In this document: in pieces, positions 36,963 through 50,200 of the stretch
Position numbering within the stretch: the first letter of the stretch is position 1
Layout: the number at the start of each line of letters is the position of its first letter
Assembly (NCBI GenBank): GCA_030998015.1
Contig: JARWMV010000240.1
Span: 434,001-498,000 of the forward strand
Source: Ceratorhiza oryzae-sativae
Lineage: Eukaryota; Basidiomycota; Agaricomycetes; Cantharellales; Ceratobasidiaceae
Direction: 5' to 3'
DNA length: 64,000 nt
The notes under the pieces: model-generated
What the model was told of the DNA's origin: nothing
The model's database searches: none
Seen by the model: only the letters and a program-made list of their open reading frames with translations
Program-made: the position numbers and the translations under genes

Positions 36963-38985
36963 TTATAGCAATCCAGCGCCAACAACAACCGGTTTGACCT
37001 TCTGGAGCTTGCTGATAGTGTCGTCACTGAGCTGCAAATGGGCCTAGATAGGAACACCTCAGAAACCTGTTCGCGTAGAGCCAAAGCAAGATGAAATACC
37101 TTGACCATCGCTGGAGGAGTAAGCGCTAGCCATTGGTTGAGCGAGATATCCTCATATTTATCTGCGTTGAAGATTTCGAGGAACTTGAGAGTTGTGTTTC
37201 CGATGTTCTCAACGTAATGGCCAAAGCTCGGTGGAACGTATCCTAAATTGACACAAGTTGATCGAGTGTCCAGGAAACCCGGAAACCCACGGCCTTACCA
37301 ATATCACCAGCTTGATAGTTGAACGTACGGGCATTAGCTTGAGCCGCGAAGACTGTGATGCGTGCTTGGCCCTCGCTAGTTAAACACCATTAGTACTGAA
37401 ACGTAAGCAAAAGAGGGCATTAGGTACGTACATGAAATAACTCCATTCGGGTTGCGTGGGATGCCACTGTCAGTAGACAAAATTGCACCAGATGAGTAAC
37501 GGGATTAAGGCTGAAGATAATTATGCTCACGTGGAGCTCGCGCATTCCGCCAACCTCGACTGTGACCTCAGCCATCGCAATTGTCTTGGATATCGTGAAG
37601 GTCCGTGAGTCAACAACCTTAACACTCCCTCCGGCAACCTGAAGGCCGCCGCTCGGTTATGGGCTTTGCATATTAAATCCACGGATAACCATACCTTAGT
37701 AGAGTTGGCCTTGCTAGCAGCGAAAGTATAAGGCAGGGTTGATACACCTTGTGGGCTCTTGACTGCATCCTGATTGACATCTTTCGGCGGGACCGCAGAT
37801 GGAAGCATCCACAGCTGACGATCAGGGATGTGATCAAATGCAGAGGCATTGACCTTGAAGTTCTTAGCAAGCACTTCCTTCGGAACGTGAGCCATCCAAT
37901 CGGTTACAGAAAAGGTCGAATCTTCGCTAAACTCGCCGTCATCGAAGACCTATAAGCAAGGTGAGCAAAGACTACGCAAAGAAGATAAGCGCACACACAA
38001 GAAGGAATTCACAGCCATCGGCAATGTCGCTGAGTCCCTGAATAATGTGAGGAATACCCGGAGGGAAATACCACAGATCGCCAGGATACTAGCCCCAAAT
38101 TGTCAGCATGAGCTCAGAATGATTCCAGAGATGATTGCATACGACATCTGCATTGTAATTCTGGCCATCTGCATTGACGACTACAACACGGCAGCTTCCC
38201 TTGGTTTCAAAAATAATTAGCCTCGCCAATAATTGGGGTCGAGAAAGGGGTTTACTCACCGCAAGCACGTAGGCCCACTTCAAATGACACAATATCAGTA
38301 TGAGGTATGGAGGTAATAGGTGATAGTTAATCTATTACCTCTGCAGTAATATGCCAGTGAAGCTCACTAGAAAATGTGAGTTTAATCGCTTGAAAGTGCC
38401 TTTGATACATACCGAATACCGCCAGCCTTCAAGCGCATGTTTACCCCGGCCATAGTTGTCGCGACAGGCATCGCGTGCACTAAACCAAGGTTATTATTTG
38501 CCAAAGAAAAAAGAGTGGATTTACCATTCTGTTGGCGAGCCCATCCTCCGTCCTGCACTCGGTTGTGGGATAGACTGAACGGCCACTTGACATTTGCGCT
38601 AAGCAAAACCAGAAAGACGTCAGGGCTGCACAAGGCACTCAAACTATTTCTCCTACACCGCGCCGTTGTCTGTAGTTGGGGGAGCCAACAAATCAGGGTT
38701 CTGACGGTCAATTGGAACGTTTTGGGGGCCAAGTATGCTAGTGCCTCGAGAGCCTCGAATTGGCTCCGGGTTTTCAACTTGAAATTTGTCCAAGAAGGAC
38801 TCATTCAAATCATCAGAGGCATACGGGACAGTCGGGACTGGTAGTGAGGTGTCGATAGTCGAAGACGCGACAGCGGATGAAGGCAAAGCCGTGCTGGTTG
38901 ATGCCTGACTCGTAGTCGACGGCTTGGCAGGAGCGCCAAGGGCGAAAGACGAGAAAGCAAGAGCAGCGACAATAGGAGCAAGCAT
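36963..38985 (-). CDS. Secreted oxalate decarboxylase (bicupin)
   Basis: Seen: ATG at 38985 with signal peptide [20 protein letters not shown] and a Ser/Thr-rich pro-region, then [20 protein letters not shown]. Cupin 1: [20 protein letters not shown] and [17 protein letters not shown] (Mn ligands His-x-His, Glu, His). A lid segment [14 protein letters not shown] follows. Cupin 2: [20 protein letters not shown] and [17 protein letters not shown]. The stop is at 36963-36965. Known: oxalate decarboxylase splits oxalate to formate and CO2 with Mn and O2; a flexible lid of SENST type carries the catalytic Glu in the Bacillus enzyme, and SEDST here sits in the same place, arguing for decarboxylase over oxidase. 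About ten introns; exon 1 appears to end GCG-GT before GTAGGA, joining to ANVKW. Role inferred: extracellular control of oxalate and pH. Confidence 0.87.
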
Positions 38986-41080
38986 ATTAGAACGTGAACG
39001 TGAATGATCAGGAGTAGAGGTGGCCTCTGAACTTCCGGATGAATTGAGTCCACTTTTATATGTTAGGAGGTGCACGTAAGCTGTTCAGCTGGCGGTTTGT
39101 TTGCGCAGGAAGGGTGCTTACCTTACGACGAGATAGGCTGTTCATCGCAGCAAACGACAAATCGGAACGTATACTAAGGGGAAGACACAAAACAAAATGG
39201 TTGGCTCAGTGCAATATCCGCAATGTCACAAGGCTGAACGTTTAAGGAACGTGTTAGACGGGGTTGGTTCGAAGCGCAAAGCTGCCTAATTTGTGAATTG
39301 AGGGGAAAGATTCATCCAGGAAAGATTAAACATCGGTACATTAGGATCACAAATTTGCAACGTAAGCTACGATCGCGCATGCCAAGAGGTGGCTTATCCT
39401 TTGCCAATGATACGCTTGTGTCCCTTTCACCGAGTGGTAGTCCGGCATTGGGCAGCATATTAATATCATAGCCCATACCGACAATGATAACAAAGAAACA
39501 CCTACAGTTAAAGTGGGGAGGAAGAGTAATTTTAAAACAGTTCAATGGTAAATCTAATCGGAGTCATAACGAATATGTCGCATCGGATATGTGAAAAGCC
39601 GGGTGAGCTATTACAGATGGACGGAATGGGCGGAACAACTGGTCAGCCCCGATAGCATAAACCCACAGTGACCAATCAAGTATGTGATAAAAATAGAGAC
39701 AGCCTAGGTTGAGATTCCATATGATCGAACGGAAGAATCAGCTACACAGTGCGCAATTGGTGCACACTTCTATTGAGGGGAATAGAACACATGGTCTACC
39801 CCCGAAGCTAGATGTCCTCACATCTTCCCGGATCATGGTAGAAAGGAGAATGTAATGTATGCGAGAATGGAAGTAACAGGTAGGATACGGAGCCTTTTTG
39901 CACCGAAGCGACCAATTGATACCGAAATTGTTCTGTTCTTAGGACACTGAGCACTCTAGGCATAGAACAAGGCGGGTATCGCATTTCCGTGAATCGCTAT
40001 TCGATTCCTGTATTGAACTTGGTTGGCCTTGGCTCATCAGAAGAGTGGGGACAAAGGGCTGCTTCACGTTAAAGGCTGGAGCAGAGGGCGTTGAGTCACG
40101 TGAGATATTACTTGGCACATGATCTATCTTTAGTGCATCCTCTTTATTGGTAGAAGGGGATCAAACAAGGACGCCATGTGGTTGCACCAGCACATCCATA
40201 GGAAAGTACAGAAGATTACCAAGACCCAAGTGTGTACTGTCATATCGCCTCACCTCAGCAGCTCAGATGCACCCGCCAAAGTGCGGATTTGCTGCGGCAG
40301 GATGACTAAACATTCTCGAATTAATGCTCCAAACATGGATGGGCACCAAGCTAGGCGGAATGGGGGGTGAGCTGATGGGAAGGGCAGGGTGCTGATCCGG
40401 TATCGCGAATAGAAACCATGACAGCAGCCGAAAAGTGGGCCGTTATCGCAACCCCTGTAGAAAGTGTCACAGAATGAGACTTTTCACTAAGATCAATGGT
40501 GCGTACTTGCGGACCATCCTAACAGCTCATATTTTGTTCCAGTTCGAACTTTTTAATGCGAGAAAGTGCTCACATATACCAATGTGTCTTCAGCAGAGGT
40601 TATTGGGGACGATGAATCTACCAGTACTTCGAGTGCATTTGATATGTTATACAGGATTAATCCTAGCCACGACTAATTTGAGCTATCCTTACTAAAGAAT
40701 AGCTGGCTTCTCGATTGGGAATACCGTGCACGAGTCGTGAGCTTATCTTACCCCCTGTGTGACTCAATGCCGGGCTGCCCGTTCGCCCAATGGGTTCTAT
40801 AAGTTCCGAATGGTTCAAATCAAAAGTAGGTTCTCCACGCATGGAAATTTCCTTCCCGAATCACATGGACGTTGATGGTTCGCATGTATCCACCTCGTCC
40901 GACTTGTTCAATCAATAGCAAAGCCGATCGCCAAGCGCTCTCGATATTTTTGGATTGCCACGGTACTCTTGGCACGGCACGTTAGGCCAGAAATCAGGGG
41001 AGCTTATGGTCGGAATTGAAAAACTTGTCGTATATGTAAGCAATCAATTGCAGCCCGTTATAGAAATACAAGTGTATCAA
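38986..41080. other. Intergenic; no gene seen
   Basis: Two kilobases with no frame above 90 residues, no domain and no consistent exon chain. The left part should hold the oxalate decarboxylase promoter and the right part the 3' flank of the S20 gene. Composition is even, without tandem repeats. Confidence 0.5.
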
Positions 41081-41604
41081 TTAGCTGCTGGCGATGGTGA
41101 CCTCGACCTCAACTCCAGGCTCCAAGGAGATAGAAGTCTATAATCACGTTAATAAATTATTCATAGGTGCTCGTGAATCACTTACGATCTGCTTGACGAT
41201 CTCGGAAGACGAATGAAGGTCAATGAGGCGCTTGTGGATCTTAAGCTCATAACGGTCCCAAGTCTTGGAACCTTCACCGCAAGGCTAGGCAATCAGAAAT
41301 TAGTGAAGCTGTTTCGGACAGAGCTGGCTTGCACTGACAGTCTTGCGGGTGGTGATCTTCAAAACCTTGGTTGGGAGACGCACAGGTCCCTTGACACGGA
41401 GATCCTTATCCTTGGCGCGGTTCACGAGGTCGCGCGAGACTTGAGAGCATTTAAGTGAAAAATTAATCATGATAAATCTTCAGGCTCACATTTTTCGAGG
41501 TTTGCAACATTCCCGCTTGTGAGAGTGATACGGATCTTGTGCAGCTTGGTCTGGACGGGCGCGCCAGTCGCATCATAATCTTTGTCCTTCGCGACGTAGC
41601 TCAT
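41081..41604 (-). CDS. RPS20: 40S ribosomal protein S20 (uS10)
   Basis: Seen: [20 protein letters not shown] then [18 protein letters not shown], an intron, [33 protein letters not shown], an intron, [19 protein letters not shown] then [14 protein letters not shown], an intron, and [18 protein letters not shown] with the stop at 41081-41083. This is the full uS10 fold at the usual length of about 120 residues. Known: a small-subunit head protein essential for translation. The start at 41604 matches the family's N-terminus. Four exons; splice sites look normal. A CT-rich run just before the ATG resembles the pyrimidine tracts of ribosomal-protein transcripts. Confidence 0.93.
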
Positions 41605-42781
41605 CTTTCTTTTATGTAAGGGGAGAAAGTGGCAGCAAGGTGACTATTGTTTTCTAGGTTAGCAGCGCCTTCATGGGCGTTGAGCAGAATAAATTACCGA
41701 AGGTCGTTTGTCGTTTGTGGATTTTGCTAATCTGTATCCGGGGAGTTAAAGCGGAGGCTCGGGAAATACTGTATAGGACCACCCGGGTGGCGTAAGCGCT
41801 TATTTAGAAGCCTTGAGCTGATTGGTAGGTAGACGTAATACAGTCAAGCTCGTTAATTTGCACCTTGCTCATTTGCACAAACCGTCCAGAAGCACAAGCT
41901 TTTGACGCTGACTCAGCCCTGCACTCGGCGTGAGGCTGAGCCGAAGGACTGTAAGCGCTCGACGTAGACACCTCCACTGAGGGAATTCAACTCTATAACT
42001 GTTTGTGTAAGCAGTGTATTTCCAAAATACCTTGCCTGGTCATCGCCCTTGAATTTTTTTGCATTTCTTTTCTTTATCATACTTATCAGTTTTCGAGTGA
42101 GCTCACTGTAAACGAGCACGAAAGCGCACGTTGCGTGTGTTAGGTGGAAGCCACTCGCTTAGAATTTGAATTGTACGCGCCACCGTGCAAATGAACAAGC
42201 TTGACTGTATTTTTAAGCACACGCCACTCACTGGATAAAGACATATATCTCGAAGTGGATTAGTTGGACGCGCCTCGATGAAAGTGATAGCTCTAATTTT
42301 AACCATTTCCGTCGCAAAAATCCACTCGTGATCGGGAGCACTCATAACCAACTATGTCGCTTATGAGTGCAAAATATTATCAGGAGTACTCATGAGATCG
42401 TCCTTGTGACCACTAGTGATCATGGGTATCGCTCATGAGCGCCTAGGACGCTCGTAATCACGGATCTATTTGGCTGAGTCCATTCTGCCGCGTTTCAATG
42501 GTGACGTCGCTTCCCCACTGCTAGCTGCAAGCGAGTTCAACAAATCAACGCAACTTTCATATACACCCAAAACAACTAAGCGCAGAATTCAATCACTGTC
42601 CCCTATTGCAACCTTAGCAAGCACTGGGTATCGTAATCTTATATTTAGGTGCCTGTCAAAAATTGGCTGCTGTAGTATCGTAAACGTAAGCTACATGTTT
42701 GGACCTTATTCTATGGACCAAATAAACGCAGTTGAGATTATATCATGTTACCCTAGATTCTAAGCATAAATATCTAAAATC
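41605..42781. other. Intergenic with a cluster of short palindromes
   Basis: From 42333 to 42450 several palindromic or near-palindromic words crowd together: ACTCATGAGA, CACTAGTG, GCTCATGAGC and CCTAGG, plus half-copies ACTCAT and TTATGAG. No coding support elsewhere. The left end holds the S20 promoter. Confidence 0.5.
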
Positions 42782-43797
42782 CTAAATATCTAAATCTCCG
42801 GCCTTGTAACGCACATTTACGGCCCACATCCGACCATTCCACCGTGCTATAGTCTTTTTGGAGTATGCTGTATAGCTAATCCCCTTTGATCTACAAGAAG
42901 CCACGTACTGTTTCCGAATATAATGTGGCCGGGCGTGGTCCTCGGGGGTTACGGGGCTGGGGGATTCTGGCGGAGAGATTTCTGTCTCACCACTCGCAGG
43001 ATATGCCCGTGCAGCGCCGACGTCTATTGAGGGAAGTATGGGAAGCCCGCGACGTTCATGCAGGCAGTTTTCCCTCTTGGATACAGTGACTGGTAAGCGT
43101 TCGGGCAAGAACGTCTGGACGAGGACGAGCGCGAGGTTATTGTACACTGCTTGCTTCAAGAGTCCATGTTTCTGTGGATGCTTCTCTAGTATACGCTCTG
43201 CAACCTGCAGTTGTGTTTCCTTGAGTCTTATTGGATCAAATTCCGAGTCGAGCGACAGTTTCTCGTGCCAGTTGCGTTCGTGCTTCACGGGGAGAACTTT
43301 CAGACCAATTGTTAGAACTCGTAACTATTTACTGGTGGATCAACTTACCGGCACCGACAATGTCGTCTCCGATGCAGAGTAAAGCCAGTCTGTCTGACGC
43401 AGGTCTGTGAAGTTTCGGTATGTCCATACGGCTGTATCGAATACCAGCCTTGCCTTGACCTCGCATGTATTCATGAGCCCACCGAGGCTGAGGGGTCTGC
43501 ATATCAAGTCGTTGGACTGTCACGCTATACTTTGGGTGTGAGATGCTACATTTAGGAGAGACTATTCGTGAATGAGCAACACGCCATGACGCAAATCAAA
43601 CAGGCATACTCACTTTGTGCTCGGGCCGTAGCCATTGTGATGCTTGCTGTATCAAGACGGTTGGCAGTGCTCATGGTCAAGAGTTTGGGAGTTTTTTTGG
43701 TACCAATAGAGAAGGGGGCGTAGCGGCGCTGGATATTTCCCTTGCTAGTGCTAGCGTGGTTGAACGAGGTGGTGGCAATACTAGACATTGTGGCCAA
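42782..43797 (-). CDS. Unrecognised protein, possibly mitochondrial
   Basis: Not recognised. Seen: the N-terminal exon (start at 43797, alternative Met 43788) reads MATMSSIATTSFNHASTSKG then NIQRRYAPFSIGTKKTPKLL. It is rich in Ser/Thr and basic residues with almost no acidic ones, as in a mitochondrial presequence. A middle exon has QRLDMQTPQPRWAHEYMRGQ, GIRYSRMDIPKLHRPASDRL and ALLCIGDDIVGAG. The last exon (from about 43288) has RNWHEKLSLDSEFDPIRLKE, VAERILEKHPQKHGLLKQAV, YNNLALVLVQTFLPERLP, a Pro/Ser-rich stretch and a basic end, stop at 42782. The junction between exons 1 and 2 could not be placed cleanly in frame. The consistent composition and GT-AG boundaries argue for a real gene. Function unknown. 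Confidence 0.5.
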
Positions 43798-44281
43798 GGT
43801 CGAGTTGAAGTGGAGGAGAAGATGACGAAGTGTTGTGAGGAATAGGTAGCTTCATGTCTAGATATTATACTACGAGCACTGAGTCCTATGACCTCGAATG
43901 AATGGACGAGGAATGCGCAGGGTCGATGAGGGTGATCCGTGAGTGTGGGGAATTGACAATAGAATATTGATTTGTGCCGATCTATTTGGCTGCAACTCTA
44001 GACTTGTGGCAGTGCCATTCATATTTTAGGTTTTCGTGGCGGTCGATTGGAGTCAGTTTTAGGCATGTAATACACTTGAAATGACGTAGCGAGTGGTGCA
44101 TTAGTAGGACTGTGGGATAAAAAGTCGATGCGGACAAACATGCGTGTGAAAGCTATGTACCATGTCATACTGAACATACATTGCGGTCTAGGAATCCCAT
44201 AGATCAAAACACCATTCCTACATAATCCAACTCATATCCATCACCCTCGGATGGGCTCAAGGAATCGTATCATTCATATTA
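43798..44281. other. Intergenic; no gene
   Basis: Short spacer between two convergent-looking minus-strand neighbours: promoter of the unrecognised gene and 3' flank of the zinc-finger gene. Nothing else seen. Confidence 0.5.
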
Positions 44282-47200
44282 TCATGATGCCTGTCCAGTG
44301 GCCTGTTGTCCAGAAGAAGTTCCCGCACGCTGGAATACTTGTTGCCCGAGACTCCCAGACGTGGCGGCAGCCGCTTTTCGCATTGCTCTCGCGGCCGGTC
44401 CATCTTCCTCATCGCTGACACTCCCACGAACGCTCTCCAGCTCGTCCGCATCGTTCAACGCCGCCGCTCGCACACATCGATAATGCTTCTTGCCTTGGAA
44501 ATGCTCCAAGTCGCCCTTGTGCAAAAACACCGCACAAACATCGCAAAACGCATACTCGCTCGATCGAGCTGGACGAGGCTTGATACGTGTGGCCTCTACC
44601 CAACGTTCACGAGTGTCGCTGTTCGATTCGGCTGGGGTTTGTTTAAATACAATCTGCGAGTATCGGGCAGCGTTTTTGCGATGTGTTGACTTTTCGATAT
44701 GTTCGGCCCATTTGGAAAGAGCCATTGGCGCGTGGCACGCCTCGCATATAACCGGCTTGAGAGCCAAAACTTCTTCAGGCATAGTCTGTTCTCCTTCAAT
44801 TGACCGAAGGACGGCTGGGTCGGCGGTCGGCATAAGTTGAGGAGAGACGGTGAGCGGCTGATCCACAACGTCGCTAGCTAAATCTCCTGGTTGCTCGGGA
44901 AAGACCATTTTCTCCTTTCCTTTAGATTCTCGAGATTGGTGCAAACCGGGGTTCGGCAGTTCGGACTCGGGTTGCTCCTCAACAACGAGTGGCTGTTCGG
45001 GCTCAGGATCGGCCTGGGCAACAACGGGCTCGTCGATACTCTCGGTAAGGTGGTCCAAGCCGTCGTCGTCGGCCGTAGCAGTCTTGGTCTCCGAATCTTC
45101 GTCATCATCATCGTCTTCTTCCTCCTCACTCGAGGTCAGTCCACCATCGAAATCATCGCTAATTGGCACGGATGCTTTCCGTGTTTTCTTCGGTATTCTA
45201 CCAGACTTTGACGAGCCATCCTGGCTCGCATTGGTAGCCGACTTGCTTCCTGCAGCTTTCAACCGGCTCTGGGGGTCCCAAATATAGTTAGTAAAGCCCC
45301 AGTCGAACGCAACAACATTTAGCTCACCAAAAGTCCCAAAGCCGGCTTTGGTGCACTGCTAGAAGTAACCGAACCCGGTCCCCGAGAAAACACACTCTTG
45401 GTCCTCGACATGGGCATCTGCATCGGATCGGCGGAACGACGCATATTGGCCCCCGACGAGAAGACGCTTTCCGGCTTGACTTCAGGAGCAATGGACATGA
45501 GAGGCAAGGCAGTTGCAGTAGGCTCCGGTCGTCTACGAGCCCGAAAAGAGGATCCTGCGGCAACAGCGCTCGACTTGGCGGGTGTCGAGGAAGGCGTGGT
45601 TACGCGCACAGCGCCCAACCGTGCTCTCGCCGCAGTCGGTTTGGGCGATCCAACGCGCGAAAATAGCGAACCAACATCCGAGGGCGCCCCGGGAGGTACG
45701 ACGGGTGAGGTGAGCGTCGAATTCGAGTCGAGAGGCTGTAGTCCCATTGGGAGCTCGTCCATTGTCATCCCAGCCAACCTGTGCACAACCGCATCGACTT
45801 CACCCGCCGTCGGTGCCCTTTCAGGGTCAACGTGCATTCCGACCGCTTCGAGTTGAGCGACTATTTCAGGTGAGAGGGGAGAAACGACTGACGAAGGGGC
45901 CTCGCTCGTGCTGTCCGTGATAATCGACTGGGGACCACGAACACGACGTCGGAGGGCCGTAACAGAAGCCGGACTATCAATCACACTCCCAGACGTCGGA
46001 CGGTCAAATACACTGCCAGAAGCTGGTCGATTACCAGCTGGCTGAGGAATCAGAGATCCAAACTCGTCGACCGGGCTTTCAGTCACTTGTTCTCGAGTCG
46101 ACACAATAGGGCTCGCCTCGTCTCTGGACAACGGGGGCTGAGAAACGACCGACTCGTTCTCCGCCACAGATGCTTCTTCCGTTCTCGTACTCTCGGCCCG
46201 ACCGCCGGCCTCGGAAACACCCACGACCGACTCTCTCGTGCTCCAACCACACTCTCACCATCTCCCACAACACTCCCCCCACCACCAACCACACTTCCAG
46301 TCCCCATCGGCCTAGCACGTCTTCTCGTTCGTCCAGCGACTGAAATATCAGACACGCCGGAGCGCAAGGCGGGCGAAATCGGCCGAGCCGGCGGCCCAGT
46401 CTTGATCGCAAGCGGAGAAGACACGCGAGGCGGGCGCATTGGAGGTCGATTCGGCGTGGGGGTGAATCTGCCATGGCTTGGTAAAACGTCATACAGGGGC
46501 GAAGCAGGAGTCGTTGACCTGACATGCGGGGGGGAAGTCGAAGTCGATTTACCTGGAGGGGAGCTAGATGCTATCTTTTGGCGCGGCGGAGAGGTAAAAG
46601 TAGATTTGCCAAGAGGCGATGGAGTAGAAGCAGACTTGACCTGCGAAGGAGTAGGCGTTGACCTTCCGGGGGCGTGCGAAGGACCTGGTCGTTCAGGAGA
46701 GGGAGTTGATACTCGAGCCAACGGTGAACTCGCCCTCTTGACCAACGGCGGAGTCGACCTTCCGCCCGGTGGGGGCGTAGATCTGCCGCCCAGAGGCGTG
46801 GTAGACCTTTCACCCAAGGGCGGAATCGGTCTCTCAGAGAATTCAAAATCAAACGAACTAGACTTCGCATGTGGGGGAGGACTGGACCTGGATCTTCCAA
46901 GCGCCGGCATGCTCGAACTCCCAAACGTTGCCCCGCTGGAACCTCCCAGGACGACTCCACCGGAACCCGAACCGACCACCGGTGTTGAAGGTCCCGACGA
47001 AATCCGGCTTTCAATCGCCTGCGTCATCTTATGCCGAATATCGTTAATAAACGCTTCGCCGTCAAACGATCTTGACGTTAGATCTTGTTCTTGTTGTTGC
47101 TCTTGCTCGTGTCCCTCTACGCGAAAAAAGCCAAACAGAAAAAGGATACATATATTTAAAACCTGATTACATAGATACAACAAATTCTAACGCAACGTAC

Positions 47201-50200
47201 CAAACTCTCCCATACTACTGCGCGAAGACGAACGCGAGCTGTTGCTCGCCGGGGTCAGACCGTTCCAGGCTTGACTTGGACTGAATGGGCGCGTGGCCTT
47301 TGGGCCAGGAGCGGTACGAAGGGGGGCGGGAGCACGAACAGGAATAGAGGCGGAAGTACGGATCGGAGGGACCGGAGACGAAGCGCTTGAATGAGAAACT
47401 GGGGATGCAGTCGATTGACGACCAGGCGTGCTGATACTCGCTTTCTTCGTATGCCCTTTCACGCTCTCCTCGGGACTCGAAGGTTCAGGGCTGGGCTTCG
47501 CTCCCGCCTGGGGGGTTTCGGACTCAACATATCAGGCGTCCCGAGGTTCAAATCGAGGGGAGGGGAATCAAATCCTCGAATCAGCTGCGATGCCTCACTC
47601 GCACTCGAACCTGGGCGGCTGGTGTCAAACAGCGGAGAAGGCGGTCGGTCGAACTGTAAAACAAATGTCAGTCATCGTGTTCAAGAAAGTGACGAGATTG
47701 CCAACTCACCAAACCGCTTGACCACGACTCGCTAGGACGCGCGCCAAGACTAGCCACTTGCCTGCTACTAAAGCTCGTACTCGGAGCCAGGCGCGACCCA
47801 AATTCATCAAATCCCTTGTTGGAATCGGCAAGAACGGACCATTCGCCTGTCGAAGTACGAGGCGCGACCGGTCGCGTAGCCGCCGTCGTCGTGAGAGCTG
47901 CACCACCTGTACGGTTAGGACCAAGAGTTGACGCACGCGTCTGGTCAAGCGAAGACCGAGCAGGGGAAGCACGTAGGGGCAGCTGAGTTGATGATCTCGC
48001 CGGGGCTTGGACAGATCGCGTGGGCACAACGGTAGATGAGCGCACCGGACCCCCAGTCGTATTCCTCACAGAACCAGAGATAGACCCTGATATCGAGCGA
48101 GTCAACCCAAGTGGATCGCGCGCGGGCTCACGCTCGAGTGCGTAGCGTTGAACCTGGACCGATTTAACACTTCCGCTCACCACGCTCTTCTCCTTGGCCG
48201 GCTCCTTCTCTTGTTCTGAATCAGATCCTGAATCGGTACGTGGGGCAGGGGTTGATCCAGACACCGATGCTGGCTGAGAAACCGACCTCTGAGTCGCGGT
48301 CTGGGAGGCCGGTCGCTGAACGGGTGGTGGGGATGGTGGGGGCGAGGGAGTTGACCCGCGAGGGGATAGCCCCAAGCCAAGTAACGGGATCTGGGGCGCA
48401 GCTGCACTCGTAGTTCTCTTTGGTCGCTCACGCTCAGGTTCGTCATCGTACATAGGCCCGGTCTGACGCTCCCATCCAAGCGTACCCAACTTGATGACAT
48501 TGCCACGATCGTCAAATGCTAAACGAGGGGGCGGGGATGGGCTAGGCTCGTATGGCCGAGACCGAATAGAGGATGCAGTGGGCGAGAGTTGAACCGACTC
48601 GGCCGGGGTAGGTTGTTCAGGAATTGGCTGAAGGGCCCTTTCGGGCGTGGCGCTGCTGTCCGAGACGGAGGCTGAGGAAGACGTTTGGGGTTGCCCGGCC
48701 GGAAGTTGGTACATAAACGCCGTGCGGATGGGTGTTTCCATCGTTTCAATGGGCAGCGCGCGGAAATACTCGGACGTGGGCGATCGACCATATTGCTCCA
48801 ACTCTTCCTCTGGAGTCACAGTCGACGGCGTGATAGGTGACAAGAAAGGAAGGAGATGCTCGGGGACCGTGATGGGCAAGTTGTGCTCCCGCACGTACGC
48901 AGGAGGGTCGATCCCTGTGGTAGTAGCCTTGGGCTGAGGTTGAGTTTGTGTCTTGGTGTTGATTCGAGGAGCGGAGGGTCCAACAGTGGCGCGCTCAGAC
49001 GATCCATTAGAGGATGTTTCGTAGCGCGATTTTGAGCGTTGACGTTGCATCACAAAGTCTTCATCGCGCGAGAATCTGTACTTTGGCTGAGGCTCGCGCT
49101 CGCTGTCTTGAGAGGCGGCACGCCGGTGGCGGTAATGTTGATGGAAGAACAAAGACCCTCCGGAGCCGCCAGAGGGACCAGCAGGGGGTGAGGGGTCAAG
49201 ACCGGCAACCCCAACGCTAGGAGATGAGCTTAGGGACGAAAGCGAGACCTGGTCTGGAGAACGAGTCATCGGAACAGGTGTCTCAGTCAGACGAGTTGCG
49301 AATTCCACCACAGGCGGGCGGGCTCTTCCGCTTGCTCCTCCTCGCCCTTGTACTTCCTCTCCCTAGCTATGCGTTTTTCGTACGCTGCGCGAAACTTGGG
49401 AAACTTTACGCGTCGAGCGTGTTCACCATCGGTAGACATGTGGTTGGCGAGTACTAACGACTTGCGAACGTCGTTGTCGTTCTCGGTGGTGGTAATGACC
49501 GATCCGACATCGTCGTCGTCGTTGGGGCGTACAGTCGCGTCGGATCCACCCGAGACGTTGCGCAGTCTGAGGTCCGAGGTCGGCGCCACGTCGATCGATG
49601 GTACAGGCAGGACCGTATGGCAGAGCGCGCAGATCACGTAGTCGTTGGGTTCGAGCGAGACAGGCGCGGGGCCTGGCGGGATCTCGCCAAACTGGTGGCT
49701 GGACGAGCTAAAGGACATGCTCGACCCAGGACGCGAGGTGCCCGGGGTGGGCGTAACGTTGCGCGACGTGGGCGGCGAATACGGGTTTCCTGCCGAGCTA
49801 GAGCGGGTATAGGCAAATGGACGCGCATCGCCCGGGCGTCCGAGGCCGAGTCCAAAGTCCGGCTTTGTCTTGGAACGGGCTGCGGGAGGAAGCTGGGCGA
49901 GTTTGGCGCGATGAGCAGAGGTACGAGCATGGGCAGCATAGTGTTCGGGACCGATAAATAGAAACTGGGCAGCAGCAGGGCCCGGGAGAGGTGCACATAC
50001 GATGCATCGGACAGGGGCGACTGGCCCGTCGACGCGTAGCCTGTGGCCGATGCTGGCCCCGTGGATCCCGGCGTGGACAGCGGCGTGGACGGCCTTGCAG
50101 GGGTCACAGAACGCGGGCTCGTGGGTGTGGGACGCCCGGCAGCTGACGCTGTTGCATACGGAGGGATCGAGCGCGACGAGGCGCGGGCAGAGCACCGTCG

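Noticed and set aside
46087..47166. 359-residue open frame on the plus strand
   Set aside because: It is the antisense shadow of the Ser/Pro-rich region of the zinc-finger gene; GC-rich repeats keep the opposite frame open.
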